Source of the DNA: Deltaproteobacteria bacterium
GTDB taxonomy: Bacteria > Desulfobacterota > DSM-4660 > Desulfatiglandales > Desulfatiglandaceae
Reading direction: 5' to 3'
Assembly (NCBI GenBank): GCA_019307945.1
Contig: JAFDIS010000005.1
Coordinates: forward strand, 1-64,000
DNA: 64,000 nt
In this document: positions 41,124-50,120 of the stretch, one piece after another
Position numbering within the stretch: the stretch's first letter is position 1
How the letters are laid out: every line of letters starts with the position of its first letter
Notes under the pieces: generated by a model
The model's input: only the letters and a program-made list of their open reading frames with translations
What the model was told of the DNA's origin: nothing
Databases searched by the model: none
Translations under genes and position numbers: made by a program

Positions 41124-42155
41124 TCAGGCCTTCACGACCTGCCGGCGTCGGGCGGCGCCATGGGTGGGCACCGGAAGGGGCTGGGCCGGCTTTCCTGTTG
41201 CGATCCGCTCCCGCCAGGAATTCAGGAGGTCCGAGAGCGACTCCTCCAAAGACCACCGGGGTCTCCACCCCGTCTTTCTCCGGAATTTTTCCGTGTCCGC
41301 CACCAGCACCGGGATGTCCGACGGCCGCATCCGGGAAGGGTCCTGCTCGATGCGAATCACGCACCGGCTCATCCCGAGGAGCATCTCCAAGACCTTGGAG
41401 ATGCTGTGTGGCTTTCCGGAGCCGATGTTGTAGACTTCACCCGCCTCCCCCTGCTCAAGGGCCAGGACATAGGCTCTCACCACATCGCGGATGTCTGAAA
41501 AATCCCGTTTCGCTTCCAGGTTTCCCACCCGGATCACCGGGTCCCGGAGGCCTGCCTCGATTTCGGCGATTTGCCGTGCGAAATTGGAGGTCACGAAGAC
41601 ATCGCTGCGGCGAGGCCCGGTGTGGTTGAAGGCCCGTGTCCGAACCACGTGAAGCCCGTAGCTTCGGTGGTATTGATAGGCCATGGCGTCCTGCGTCACC
41701 TTGCTGACCGCATAGGGGCTCAGGGGCCTGAGGGGCGTGCTTTCTTTTACGGGCAGTTCGTGCGCCTCCACCATGCCGTATTCCTCGGAGCTGCCTGCCG
41801 TCAACAGGCGGGTTTCCTCAAGACGGAGGCTACGCATGGCTTCCAGGATATTCAACTGGGCCGTCACATTGTTGACCAGCGTCTCTCTAGGGGAGACGAA
41901 ACTCACCGCCACACTGCTCTGGGATGCGAGATGGTAGATCCGTTCAGGCCGCAGCTTGTGCAGGAGCCCGGCCACGGCGAAGGGGTCGCGCAGTTCGCAC
42001 TCGTGAAGTTGCAAGTCGTTCTCGAAAAAGGCGATATTTTCGCGGTTGCTCCGCCACCGCAGCACGCCGTGCACTTCGCTTTGTCCCGAATGGAGCAGGT
42101 ATTCGGCCAGGTGGCTTCCTGCCATGCCCGTGATTCCGGTGATCAATACCTTCAT
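41124..42155 (-). CDS. GDP-mannose 4,6-dehydratase/Rmd-like sugar epimerase-dehydratase
   Basis: 343 residues of the extended short-chain dehydrogenase family: NAD loop VLITGITGMAGSHLAEYLL, IYHLASQSSVAVSF, the Ser/Tyr/Lys active site in AGSSEEYG and SPYAVSKVTQDAMAYQYH, VVRTRAFNHTGPRR, RVGNLEAKRDFSDIRDVVRA and GEVYNIGSGKPHSI. This set fits Gmd and GDP-4-keto-6-deoxymannose reductases (Rmd). Substrate not fixed by sequence. Lies between the regulator (29-base gap) and the NeuB fusion (18-base gap), so it probably makes the precursor sugar. Confidence 0.87.
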   Translation of the reverse strand: MKVLITGITGMAGSHLAEYLLHSGQSEVHGVLRWRSNRENIAFFENDLQLHECELRDPFAVAGLLHKLRPERIYHLASQSSVAVSFVSPRETLVNNVTAQLNILEAMRSLRLEETRLLTAGSSEEYGMVEAHELPVKESTPLRPLSPYAVSKVTQDAMAYQYHRSYGLHVVRTRAFNHTGPRRSDVFVTSNFARQIAEIEAGLRDPVIRVGNLEAKRDFSDIRDVVRAYVLALEQGEAGEVYNIGSGKPHSISKVLEMLLGMSRCVIRIEQDPSRMRPSDIPVLVADTEKFRRKTGWRPRWSLEESLSDLLNSWRERIATGKPAQPLPVPTHGAARRRQVVKA

Positions 42156-42184
42156 GAGGTTTCCTTTCCCAAATTCCTCTCTCC

Positions 42185-42808
42185 TCAGAGGTCCGAAAGC
42201 TTCTTGACCCGGACATTCTCCCCCAAGAGTGCACGAATATCCTGGTGGATCTCCTCCTGCCTGGCAAAGGAGGTGATCACCACCGCGTCCACAGCCATGT
42301 CCCTGAGCCTTTGAGGGGCTTGTACTTCGAACCCGTTGAAAGGGCGTCCCTGCTTGGCGGGATCGCCGTCCACCACCCCCAGGACCCGGAGAGAAGTGTC
42401 CTTGAGTGCTGCGTAGACCACCTCGGCGGTTTCCGCCGCGCCGTAAAGGGCGATGGCATGAATGCCCTCATCCTCGAAATGCCCGAGTCTTTCGGCGATC
42501 TCCCGTTTCGTGGCCCCGTAAAGCTGAACCAGCTCCGCCGAATAGGAGAGCAGACGACTGATCAGGCGCTCCCGCCCGAGAGGGGTCAGGTGGTAGGCCT
42601 GTGACCGATTCGTCTCGCCTGTCACGGTGATCAGACCCTCCCGATGGAATTTCTTGATATAATTGTTGACCATGGAACTGCTCAGGTGGGTGATTCGGCC
42701 GATGCGGTGTTGGCTGTGGCGGGGCGAGTCATGTATGGCCAAAAGGACCGAGAGTTCCCGGAAGGGCTTGGTGGGCGTCAGGAAGTTGGCTTTGAATGGC
42801 TCGATCAT
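42185..42808 (-). CDS. winged-helix regulator with Rossmann-like sensor domain
   Basis: 207 residues. N-terminal winged helix (~15-85): RELSVLLAIHDSPRHSQHRI, ITHLSSSMVNNYIKKFHREG (recognition helix) and a wing ending AYHLTPLGRERL, MarR/ArsR-like. C-terminal ~115-200 is Rossmann-like: IHAIALYGAAETAEVVYAAL, LRVLGVVDGDPAKQG, VDAVVITSFARQEEI, resembling the domain at the tail of sugar C-methyltransferases and of neighbouring proteins here, so it may sense a nucleotide sugar. First gene of its operon; promoter TTGACT-N16-AACAAT at 42833-42860 contains an operator copy, which implies autoregulation. AAGGGG 8 bases before the ATG. Confidence 0.85.
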   Translation of the reverse strand: MIEPFKANFLTPTKPFRELSVLLAIHDSPRHSQHRIGRITHLSSSMVNNYIKKFHREGLITVTGETNRSQAYHLTPLGRERLISRLLSYSAELVQLYGATKREIAERLGHFEDEGIHAIALYGAAETAEVVYAALKDTSLRVLGVVDGDPAKQGRPFNGFEVQAPQRLRDMAVDAVVITSFARQEEIHQDIRALLGENVRVKKLSDL

Positions 42809-42832
42809 GGGATTGACCCCTTGAAGTCCGAG

Positions 42833-42860
42833 ATTGTTCGTTCACTGACTGGACAGTCAA
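42833..42860 (-). promoter_or_regulatory. promoter of the regulator-epimerase-NeuB operon
   Basis: Minus strand TTGACT (42855-42860), 16 bases, AACAAT (42833-42838). Start near 42826 leaves an 18-base leader with AAGGGG before the ATG at 42808. The operator copy fills the spacer. Confidence 0.55.
42834..42855. promoter_or_regulatory. palindromic operator, site 2
   Basis: On the minus strand TGTCCAGTCA, G, TGAACGAACAA: 19 of 22 positions equal to the perfect palindrome at 43069-43091. It lies exactly between the -35 and -10 of the regulator promoter, the position expected of a repressor site. It also contains an internal dyad TGACTG/CAGTCA (42846-42859). Confidence 0.7.
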
Positions 42861-43068
42861 GCAAATATCGTGCCTAAGTTTTTGTAGGCCTGAAATCAGG
42901 TAGTTGAAGTTCGGGTCTATTATCCCGGGAACCGGAGGCCGGAAAAAGATGTCAAAACCCCGGCATTTTTTGCCGTATAGGGTCCCGATTCTTGACGCCT
43001 CAGCACCCGTCAAAGAACCTCACCTCGGTTTCGTTCGGACCTGGGTCGAAAAGGAGGTGGTGTCCAGG

Positions 43069-43091
43069 TTGTCCATTCAGTGAATGGACAA
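43069..43091. promoter_or_regulatory. palindromic operator, site 3 (perfect)
   Basis: A 23-base perfect palindrome: arm TTGTCCATTCA, central G, and the exact reverse complement of the arm. It lies about 260 bases upstream of the regulator start and 102 bases past the DUF4301 stop. Confidence 0.75.
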
Positions 43092-43191
43092 TTTGTGGCC
43101 TTTTTCTTAGTGGCTTTGAGATGGAATGTCAATGATGGATCGACAGGGTCGTCGCGAAGGCACCTTCCTCCCTGCGGCGTTTCCCGGGATC

Positions 43192-44781
43192 TCAAGAACC
43201 AGGCTGGGCGCCGGGCTGGTGGGCGGGCCGCAACAGGTCCGTGACGGTCTTGACCGGGTTGAAAGTCACCGCCGGGACTTCCACGAACAGGGTGTTCCAG
43301 AAGGCCATTGAGCCGTTCCAGAGGCCGGGGTGTTCCAGGGCCTTCAACTCCCGGCCGTCCTTGGACTTCCTGGTGACCAGGTAGGTTTCAGGGTCCACGT
43401 AGCGCCGCAGGTCGAAGGGCTCGGCCCGGCGATTTCGGAGGCCGCAGGCCAGGTCTACGGGATTGAAGTGAGTGGATGCGGTCCAGGCGGCCCGTTGACC
43501 GGGATCGTCCAGGTCCACCTGGGCCTCCTCCACGATCTGCCGGGACACACGGCCGTTGCGGTCTCTGACCCAAAACGGGCCCCCGCCGGGTTCTCCCTCG
43601 TTTTTTACCATGCCGCACACCCGGAGCGGGCGGTCCAGGCACTCGAAGAGGATTTCACGCCTGCGGGACAGGGGCGCATGGTCCAGCTCGGGCGGCAGGT
43701 GGGCGAATAGTTCCTCCCGCAGGAAGGCCGCGGTTTCTTTCACCACCGCCGCATCAGCATGCCCGGAGCCCAGGCGTTCGGCGTGGGAAAATATCTTTTT
43801 CTGGAGCGAGGCCAAAACACCTCCCAGCACCTTTTTCCAGTGGACCGTGTTGGTCTTGAGCCGGTCCGGAACCACGTTGTCGATGTTCTTCATGAATACG
43901 ATGTCGCCTCGAAGGTCGTTGAGGTTTTCGATCAGAGCACCGTGCCCGCCGGGGCGAAAGAGGAGCCTGCCGTCATCCAGCCGGAAAGGTTTATCGTCCT
44001 CGTTTGCAGCGATGGTGTCCGTGGCGGGTTTCTGGACCGAGAAGGTGACGTGGAAGGAGACCCCGAGGCGGCGTTCCATCCCGGCGCGGGCCTGCTCGAG
44101 GAGCGCCTCGAAACGGCTCATATGCTCCGGGGACACTGTGAAGTGCAATCGGCATTTACCTTCGCGATCCGCCACGTACTGCGCCGCTTCCACCAGGTGT
44201 TCCTCAAAGGCGGTGCGCCCCCCTTCTTCATAGGCGTGAAACTTCAGGAGACCTTTGGGTAAGTGGGCATAGCCCAGGCCCTCCTCGGTGAGGAGGAAGC
44301 GAAGCACTCCTTCAAGGTTTCCCTCCCGGACCTGTGCCTGAAGAGACAGGCCCGCCCGGTTCATGACCTGTTCGAGATCCTGCCGGAATGCGAACCGTTC
44401 GATTCCCTCCATGAACTCCAGCATGTTCCTTGCGTCTTTTACGCCTGAACGGAGATCCTCTTGTACACGTTCAGGGGTGACGGGTTTGCCCTGCTCCAGG
44501 TACCAGAGGAGCGATTTGAACATACGGGTCGCCGCCCCCGAGGCCGGCACGAACAGCATACAGCGGCCCTCCTCCGCCACACCTTCGAATGAGCTAGCAA
44601 AGGCCTCCGCCTGTCCTTGAGTGAGCCGGATGATACCGTCGCCCACGGTGCAGGGCCTCACCAGCCTCACATAGGGCCGGGGGGCGCGGAAGAGCGCAAG
44701 CTGCCTGCGGACCTCCGATTCTTCCAGCCCGTGGGCCCGGATCTGTCGCAGATCGGAAGGACCCAACGCTGCACTGCTCAT
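43192..44781 (-). CDS. DUF4301 family protein
   Basis: 529 residues matching DUF4301, a family of unknown function with a nucleotidyltransferase-like look: MLFVPASGAATRMFKSLLWY resembles the glycine loop of UDP-sugar pyrophosphorylases, and FRPGGHGALIENLNDLRGDI with MKNIDNVV resembles their sugar-binding region. Later blocks include RVCGMVKNEGEPGGGPFWVR and ASTHFNPVDLACGLRNRRAE, and the end KSKDGRELKALEHPGLWNGS. Full family length. The ATG follows AAGGAGG. It diverges from ftsH and ends upstream of the operator region. A role in sugar-nucleotide or phosphosugar metabolism is plausible but unproven. Confidence 0.85.
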   Translation of the reverse strand: MSSAALGPSDLRQIRAHGLEESEVRRQLALFRAPRPYVRLVRPCTVGDGIIRLTQGQAEAFASSFEGVAEEGRCMLFVPASGAATRMFKSLLWYLEQGKPVTPERVQEDLRSGVKDARNMLEFMEGIERFAFRQDLEQVMNRAGLSLQAQVREGNLEGVLRFLLTEEGLGYAHLPKGLLKFHAYEEGGRTAFEEHLVEAAQYVADREGKCRLHFTVSPEHMSRFEALLEQARAGMERRLGVSFHVTFSVQKPATDTIAANEDDKPFRLDDGRLLFRPGGHGALIENLNDLRGDIVFMKNIDNVVPDRLKTNTVHWKKVLGGVLASLQKKIFSHAERLGSGHADAAVVKETAAFLREELFAHLPPELDHAPLSRRREILFECLDRPLRVCGMVKNEGEPGGGPFWVRDRNGRVSRQIVEEAQVDLDDPGQRAAWTASTHFNPVDLACGLRNRRAEPFDLRRYVDPETYLVTRKSKDGRELKALEHPGLWNGSMAFWNTLFVEVPAVTFNPVKTVTDLLRPAHQPGAQPGS

Positions 44782-44977
44782 AACTTCCTCCTTGATTTTG
44801 TAAGGAATTTTGTACGGGGGCCTTGCGGGGCGCCGTCGCGTACAAGATTCGAGATCGGCCTGGATCTTGCCTTTTTGAATCCATCATGCCACGTCTTCGG
44901 CCCTCGTTGTCAACCGAAAAGCCCCCGGGGGGTGCAGGGGCGGCGGGCACTGATTATCGTCCCTGGATTCATGGAAA

Positions 44978-45007
44978 TTGACAAAATCTCCCTTATGTTG
45001 AAAGATA
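44978..45007 (+). promoter_or_regulatory. possible ftsH promoter
   Basis: A perfect TTGACA at 44978-44983 with a weak -10 (AAGATA, 45002-45007, 18-base spacer) in the 379-base divergent gap between DUF4301 and ftsH. The rest of the gap is GC-rich with no recognised gene. Confidence 0.3.
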
Positions 45008-45160
45008 AACGTGCATCGGGACGAGCGGCTTCGGGTCCACGGCGAAAGAATGCACGGGACCCGCCCGGGGAGCCCTCGATGGAGGGCCTGGACGGCCGTG
45101 AAGGGATCCGTCCCGTGCGTCCACAGGCGGTATTTTGTTTTTCACGGAAGGGAGATTGCA

Positions 45161-46969
45161 TTGAATCCGTTTTACAAGAACCTTGCCCTTTGGCTGGTTA
45201 TCAGCCTCATGATGGTGATGCTGTTTCAGGTCTTCAAGAACCCAACCCGGGGAAACGTACCCCTGAGCTACAGCGACTTTCTGACCATGGTGGAGAACGG
45301 AAGCGTGGTCCAGGTCACCATCCAGGGCGACAACATTTCGGGTATGTCCACGCAGGGACCGTTTAAGACCTATGCCCCCAAGGACCCTGAACTCATCAAA
45401 CTTTTGCGCAGCAAAGGGGTCAAACTCACGGCCAAGCCGGAGGAAGACTCCTCGTGGTTTCAGGTCTTCCTTTCCTGGATCCCCATGCTCCTGCTCATAG
45501 GCGTATGGATATTTTTCATGCGTCAGATGCAAATGGGGGGTGGCAAGGCCTTGTCGTTCGGCAAGAGTCGGGCACGGCTCATGTCCGAGTCCCAGGAAAA
45601 GGTGACCTTCGAGGACGTGGCCGGGATTGAGGAGGCAAAAGAGGAACTGGGCGAGATCGTGGAATTTTTGCGCGATCCCAAGAAGTTCACGAGGCTAGGT
45701 GGTCGGATTCCGAAAGGGGTCCTGCTCATGGGCGCCCCGGGCACGGGCAAGACTCTGCTGGCCAGAGCCATCGCAGGCGAAGCCGGCGTACCCTTTTTCA
45801 GCATCAGCGGATCGGATTTTGTGGAGATGTTCGTGGGGGTGGGTGCATCGCGCGTCAGGGATCTCTTCGTCCAGGGCAAGAAAAACGCACCTTGTATCAT
45901 CTTCATCGACGAGATCGACGCCGTGGGCAGACATAGGGGCGCGGGTCTGGGCGGAGGGCACGACGAGAGGGAGCAGACCCTCAACCAGCTCCTGGTGGAA
46001 ATGGACGGGTTCGAGTCCAACGAGGGCGTGATCTTGATTTCCGCCACCAACCGTCCCGACGTGTTGGACCCCGCCTTGTTGCGGCCGGGCCGCTTCGACC
46101 GGCAGGTGGTGGTCCCCGTGCCCGACGTCAAAGGCAGGGAGGGCATTCTTAAGGTGCATTGCCGCAAGAAACTTGTGGCCGACGACGTGGACATCTCCAT
46201 CCTGGCCCGTGGGACCCCGGGATTCACCGGTGCGGACCTCGAGAACATGGTCAACGAGGCGGCGCTCATGGCCGCGCGGCGGGGAAAGGACCGCGTGGAA
46301 ATGATGGATTTCGAGGAAGCCAAGGACAAAGTCCTCATGGGCGCGGAAAGAAAGAGCATGATCATCAGCGAAGAGGAGAAGAAAACCACGGCCTACCACG
46401 AGGCGGGGCACACCCTTGTGGCTAAACTCCTGCCAAATTCCGACCCCATCCACAAAGTCACCATCATCCCCCGGGGGCGCGCACTGGGCCTGACCCAGCA
46501 ACTGCCCATAGACGAAAAGCACACCTACCCCAAAGATTATCTCCTGGACAATCTTTCCATTCTCATGGGAGGCAGAGCGGCCGAGGAACTGGTGCTCAAG
46601 ATGCAGACCACGGGAGCCGGCAATGACATTGAAAGGGCCTCGGAGCTGGCCCGCAAAATGGTGTGCGAGTACGGCATGAGTGAGAACCTGGGCCCCCTGA
46701 CCTTCGGAAAAAGAGAGGAGCAGATTTTTCTGGGCAGGGAAATATCGCAACACCGCGACTACAGCGAAAAGACGGCGCAGATGATCGACGAGGAGGTACG
46801 GGATATCGTGATCCAGGCCTATCAAAAGACCTGCAAGATGATAATGGAAAATATGGATGCCCTTCACAACATGGCCAACGCCCTCCTGGAAAAGGAGACC
46901 CTAACGGCAGAGGACATCGACGCCATCATGGGACGGAGTTCGCCGTCCACCGCGCCCGAGGCCGCCTGA
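45161..46969 (+). CDS. ftsH: ATP-dependent zinc metalloprotease FtsH
   Basis: 602 residues, inner-membrane AAA+ protease that degrades membrane and regulatory proteins. Start set at TTG 45161 (reads [10 protein letters not shown]...), with GGAAGGGAG 6 bases ahead; a longer open frame upstream is not FtsH-like. Two membrane segments (~8-25 and ~108-125) flank a periplasmic domain. Then Walker A GAPGTGKT near 191, Walker [14 protein letters not shown], second region of homology [20 protein letters not shown], the zinc-protease HEAGH near 413 and a downstream Asp-containing helix ([12 protein letters not shown]). Stop overlaps folP by TGATG. Confidence 0.98.
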   Translation: MNPFYKNLALWLVISLMMVMLFQVFKNPTRGNVPLSYSDFLTMVENGSVVQVTIQGDNISGMSTQGPFKTYAPKDPELIKLLRSKGVKLTAKPEEDSSWFQVFLSWIPMLLLIGVWIFFMRQMQMGGGKALSFGKSRARLMSESQEKVTFEDVAGIEEAKEELGEIVEFLRDPKKFTRLGGRIPKGVLLMGAPGTGKTLLARAIAGEAGVPFFSISGSDFVEMFVGVGASRVRDLFVQGKKNAPCIIFIDEIDAVGRHRGAGLGGGHDEREQTLNQLLVEMDGFESNEGVILISATNRPDVLDPALLRPGRFDRQVVVPVPDVKGREGILKVHCRKKLVADDVDISILARGTPGFTGADLENMVNEAALMAARRGKDRVEMMDFEEAKDKVLMGAERKSMIISEEEKKTTAYHEAGHTLVAKLLPNSDPIHKVTIIPRGRALGLTQQLPIDEKHTYPKDYLLDNLSILMGGRAAEELVLKMQTTGAGNDIERASELARKMVCEYGMSENLGPLTFGKREEQIFLGREISQHRDYSEKTAQMIDEEVRDIVIQAYQKTCKMIMENMDALHNMANALLEKETLTAEDIDAIMGRSSPSTAPEAA

Positions 46970-47835
46970 TGGAAGGGCGGCACTCTCTACCGGACCTTGC
47001 GTGGGGCAGGTGGGTGCTGCCCCTGAGCAGCAAGGTCTGTATCATGGGGGTCCTGAACGTCACACCCGATTCCTTTTCGGACGGGGGCCGCTATCTGTCC
47101 ACTCAAAAGGCCCTTGAGCGGGCCCTCCAGATGGTGGAAGAGGGGGCCGACATCATCGACGTGGGGGGCGAGTCCACAAGGCCTTATTCTGAAAAGGTGA
47201 CACCCGCCGAGGAGATGGATCGGGTCTTGCCGGTCATCGAAGGTCTCAGGTCCCGGGTCGAGGTGCCCATCAGCATCGACACATACAAGGCTGAGGTGGC
47301 CGAGGCGGCGATCAGCGCTGGTGCCGCCATGGTGAACGATATCAGCGCCCTACGGTTCGATCCGCGGATGGGACCGGTGGCGGCCGAAGCAGGGCTTCCT
47401 GTGATCCTGATGCACATGAAAGGCACGCCCCAGAACATGCAGGACAACCCTACATATGAAGACGTCACGGGGGAGATTATTGATTTTCTGGGGGAGGCGG
47501 TCGGGCGAGCGGTGTCTGCGGGAATCGAGGAGGGTCGTATCGTGGTGGATCCCGGGATAGGTTTCGGAAAACGGTTCGACGACAACCTGGTGATACTCAA
47601 GGAGCTGCCTCGCCTCCAGGTGCTGGAAAAGCCGATTCTTCTGGGATCGTCAAACAAGTCTTTCATAGGTCACGTCCTGGACCGGAAGGTGGACGAAAGG
47701 GACGCCGGCACTATGGCCACGCTTGCCGTAGGCGTCATGAACGGGGCCAACATCGTCCGGGTGCACAACGTGAAGATGGCCTGGGACACCGTACGCATGG
47801 TGGAGGCCGTTGAGCGGGGCAGGGCGCAGGCTTGA
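46969..47835 (+). CDS. folP: dihydropteroate synthase
   Basis: 288 residues. Joins p-aminobenzoate to 6-hydroxymethyl-dihydropterin diphosphate in folate synthesis; sulfonamide target. Seen: [79 protein letters not shown] and the C-terminal VRVHNV. Oddity: the usual S-R-K-S segment reads GSSNKSFIG, with Asn in place of the Arg that lies by the pABA/sulfonamide site. Start ATG overlaps the ftsH stop. The ftsH-folP order is common in proteobacteria. Confidence 0.97.
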   Translation: MEGRHSLPDLAWGRWVLPLSSKVCIMGVLNVTPDSFSDGGRYLSTQKALERALQMVEEGADIIDVGGESTRPYSEKVTPAEEMDRVLPVIEGLRSRVEVPISIDTYKAEVAEAAISAGAAMVNDISALRFDPRMGPVAAEAGLPVILMHMKGTPQNMQDNPTYEDVTGEIIDFLGEAVGRAVSAGIEEGRIVVDPGIGFGKRFDDNLVILKELPRLQVLEKPILLGSSNKSFIGHVLDRKVDERDAGTMATLAVGVMNGANIVRVHNVKMAWDTVRMVEAVERGRAQA

Positions 47836-47890
47836 GCGGCTCGGAGTCTTTGGCGATTCGGACCATGAGACCATCCCTGGAAAATGAATC

Positions 47891-47939
47891 GCCGCAAGAG
47901 AGACAAGCCCCCCGCGGGGGGCTGTCAGTTTTTTGCGGC
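47891..47939 (+). terminator. nested hairpin/terminator ahead of coaX
   Basis: AGCCCCC and GGGGGCT arms (47906-47923) with a CGCG loop, then TTTTTT at 47929-47934. An outer pair GCCGCAA (47891-47897) and TTGCGGC (47933-47939) encloses both and would sequester the T-run. A simple terminator or an attenuator between folP and coaX. Confidence 0.5.
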
Positions 47940-47960
47940 AGGAGAGGGGCGGGAGGCCAC

Positions 47961-48728
47961 ATGTTGTTCTGCATGGACGTGGGAAACACAAATATCGTAC
48001 TGGGCGTTGCGCAGGATGAAAAAATCGTCCAACACTGGAGACTCCGCACGGAGAGGGACGTTACCGCGGACGAGATAGGCATACTGGTAACTAACCTGTT
48101 CCGGGTCTCCGGACTGCAATTGGGCGAGATCCGGCATATGATCGTATCCTGCGTGGTGCCGCCGCTGCTCAACGCGATCGAGGAATTCGCCCGGCGTTAC
48201 TTTTCCGTCAGGCCCCTCATCGTGGGCCCCGGCCTCAAGACCGGGATGCCCATTCTCTACGACAATCCCAAGGAAGTGGGGGCCGATCGCATAGTCAATG
48301 CGGTGGCCGCCTATGAAAAATACCGATGCCCCCTGGTGGTGGTGGACTTCGGAACTGCCACCACCTTCGACTATGTCTCGCGGGAGGGGGCCTATGCCGG
48401 GGGCGCCATCGCGCCGGGGGTGGTGATCTCCTGTGAAGCGCTCTTTCAGAAGGCCTCCAAATTACCCCGTGTGGAGATCTTCGCCCGGCCCAAGACCGTC
48501 ATCGCTAAGGACACCATCAGCAGCATGAACGTGGGGATTGTTTACGGGTACGCGGGACTGGTGGATGGCATCGTGAACCGGATGAAGCAGGAAACGGGCG
48601 AAGAACTGAAGGTGGTGGCCACGGGTGGGCTGGCGTCCATCATCAGCGACGTGTCCGATACCATCGACCACGTGGAGGATTTCCTGACCCTGGAGGGGCT
48701 GGTGATCATTAATCGGAGGAATCGGTAG
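47961..48728 (+). CDS. coaX: type III pantothenate kinase
   Basis: 255 residues of the ASKHA fold; first step of coenzyme A synthesis, feedback-insensitive and using monovalent cations. Motifs: [16 protein letters not shown] (phosphate 1), [36 protein letters not shown] (phosphate 2), [18 protein letters not shown] and [16 protein letters not shown]. The start is ATG 47961 with GGGAGG just ahead; the frame is open upstream to 47832, but that part is the GC-rich hairpin region and is not family-like. A 125-base gap with a terminator-like hairpin separates it from folP. Confidence 0.96.
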   Translation: MLFCMDVGNTNIVLGVAQDEKIVQHWRLRTERDVTADEIGILVTNLFRVSGLQLGEIRHMIVSCVVPPLLNAIEEFARRYFSVRPLIVGPGLKTGMPILYDNPKEVGADRIVNAVAAYEKYRCPLVVVDFGTATTFDYVSREGAYAGGAIAPGVVISCEALFQKASKLPRVEIFARPKTVIAKDTISSMNVGIVYGYAGLVDGIVNRMKQETGEELKVVATGGLASIISDVSDTIDHVEDFLTLEGLVIINRRNR

Positions 48729-48779
48729 AGCCCTGGCGGGGGGGGGTGCGGCAAGGTTTACCGCCGGTAAAGGAGGCAA

Positions 48780-49688
48780 ATGGCCACTGACCTTGTCAGG
48801 CCACGCGGGCTCAGGCCGGGGGACCGGGTAGGCATAATTTCCCCTGCCGGTCCGGTGGACACCGAAGCACTGCGGCCCGGGATCCTGATGCTGGAAGAGG
48901 CGGGCTACGAGGTGGTCGTGGGCGATTATGCCTGCGGTGGGGATGGCTATCTTGCCGCGAGGGACGAACAACGGCTCGATGACCTTCATCGTATGTTTGC
49001 GGACCCTGGCATCGCCGCCGTGTTCTGTTCCCGGGGCGGGTACGGGAGTTTCCGGATCTTGCCGGAGATTCGATATGAGGTGATGCGGCGTAACCCCAAG
49101 ATTTTCGTGGGGTACAGCGACATCACGGCCCTGCATGCAGCTGTCTTCAAATATGCGGGTCTTGTGACCTTCCACGGTCCCATGGTCAGGGAGTTCCCTG
49201 TGAAGTCGCCGGAAAATTTTCAGGCCCTCCTCTCGCTCCTCCGCGGTGAACGTCCGGATGAGTTTGCCTTGACGCCGGGTCAGGTCCTGGTTCGGGGAAA
49301 GGCTCGGGGCCCGTTGCTGGGGGGCAACCTGACCACCTTGTGCCATCTGGTGGGGACGCCGTACATGCCGCGGCTGGACGGATGCCTGCTCATTGTCGAA
49401 GAGCGGGGAGAGGCGGCCTATCGGGTGGACAGGTTGCTGACTCATCTTTGGGTCAGCGGGCGACTGGATAAACTTGCGGGTCTTGCGGCCGGCATGTTTC
49501 TGGATTGCGGACCCCAGGAGGCGGTTTACGAAATCCTGGAATCGCTGGGGCGGCGCCTGGGGGTGCCGGTGGTTACGGGTCTTCCATTCGGTCACGGCGA
49601 GGAGAACAGGGCGCTTCCTCTGGGTGTGCCCGCGGAACTGGATACCTACGGAGGAACATTATCCATCACTGATGCAGGGGTTGTTTGA
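48780..49688 (+). CDS. ldcA: LD-carboxypeptidase (peptidase S66)
   Basis: 302 residues. LdcA removes the terminal D-Ala from murein tetrapeptides in cytoplasmic peptidoglycan recycling. Seen: PGDRVGIISPAGPVD at the N-terminus, AVFCSRGGYGSFRILPEIRY, KIFVGYSDITALHAAV with the nucleophilic Ser near 112, LLGGNLTTLCHLVGTPYMPR, LLIVEERGEAAYRVDRLLT with the Glu, and LPFGHGEENRALPLGVPAEL with the catalytic His. No signal peptide, as expected. AAAGGAGG precedes ATG 48780. Confidence 0.94.
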   Translation: MATDLVRPRGLRPGDRVGIISPAGPVDTEALRPGILMLEEAGYEVVVGDYACGGDGYLAARDEQRLDDLHRMFADPGIAAVFCSRGGYGSFRILPEIRYEVMRRNPKIFVGYSDITALHAAVFKYAGLVTFHGPMVREFPVKSPENFQALLSLLRGERPDEFALTPGQVLVRGKARGPLLGGNLTTLCHLVGTPYMPRLDGCLLIVEERGEAAYRVDRLLTHLWVSGRLDKLAGLAAGMFLDCGPQEAVYEILESLGRRLGVPVVTGLPFGHGEENRALPLGVPAELDTYGGTLSITDAGVV

Positions 49689-49721
49689 AAGTACCTCCTG
49701 TCCGAAGGAGACTAATCTAGG

Positions 49722-50078
49722 ATGGATGCGAAAGAATCGATCATGGCGCTGGCCCAGAGCGAAAAGCTTAAAACGGGCATCATATGGCTCTCACAACTCC
49801 TGCAAGTGCACGAGGGGCTCGGCGATGCGGAAGCCCGGGGCGCGGAAAAATTGATCACCGCACTCTCGGGCATGGTGATGAACGAAGTGCGACTGGCGGA
49901 CCGCGTGGCGGGACGAGGTCCCTGGCGGGAAATCGAAGGCATTCTGGAGCAGGGCATGGTGATGATCCGCTCAGGCGTCCCGGCCGAGGCCCTGTTCCAT
50001 CTTACCCAGGCCCTGAGCCATGTCACCAACACGGCCGATCGCGCCATGAAGGATCTGGCTGAAGGGGGCCTGCTTTGA
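49722..50078 (+). CDS. hypothetical protein, helical
   Basis: 118 residues, not recognised. Predicted almost wholly helical: EKLKTGIIWLSQLLQVHEGL, AEKLITALSGMVMNEVRLAD, REIEGILEQGMVMIRSGVPA, ALFHLTQALSHVTNTADRAM. No signal peptide, membrane segment or cysteines. It follows ldcA by 33 bases (GAAGGAG upstream of the ATG) and precedes the flavodoxin-like gene by 42, so it seems part of one plus-strand run. The four-helix look could suit a small dimer or binding protein; no function is proposed. Confidence 0.75.
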   Translation: MDAKESIMALAQSEKLKTGIIWLSQLLQVHEGLGDAEARGAEKLITALSGMVMNEVRLADRVAGRGPWREIEGILEQGMVMIRSGVPAEALFHLTQALSHVTNTADRAMKDLAEGGLL

Positions 50079-50120
50079 TGCGGGGGATTACATCCTGACT
50101 TTTTCGGGAGGTTTCGTGCG

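Larger units (their letters stand above)
42809..43191. other. 383-base regulatory gap upstream of the regulator
   Basis: No gene seen. It holds the regulator promoter (42833-42860), two of the three palindromic operator copies, and a small CGGCA/TGCCG hairpin near 42962-42977. Confidence 0.6.

Noticed and set aside
45011-45160. Longer N-terminus for FtsH
   Set aside because: The extra 50 residues are His/Arg-rich and precede the membrane helix; the TTG at 45161 has a strong, well-spaced Shine-Dalgarno.
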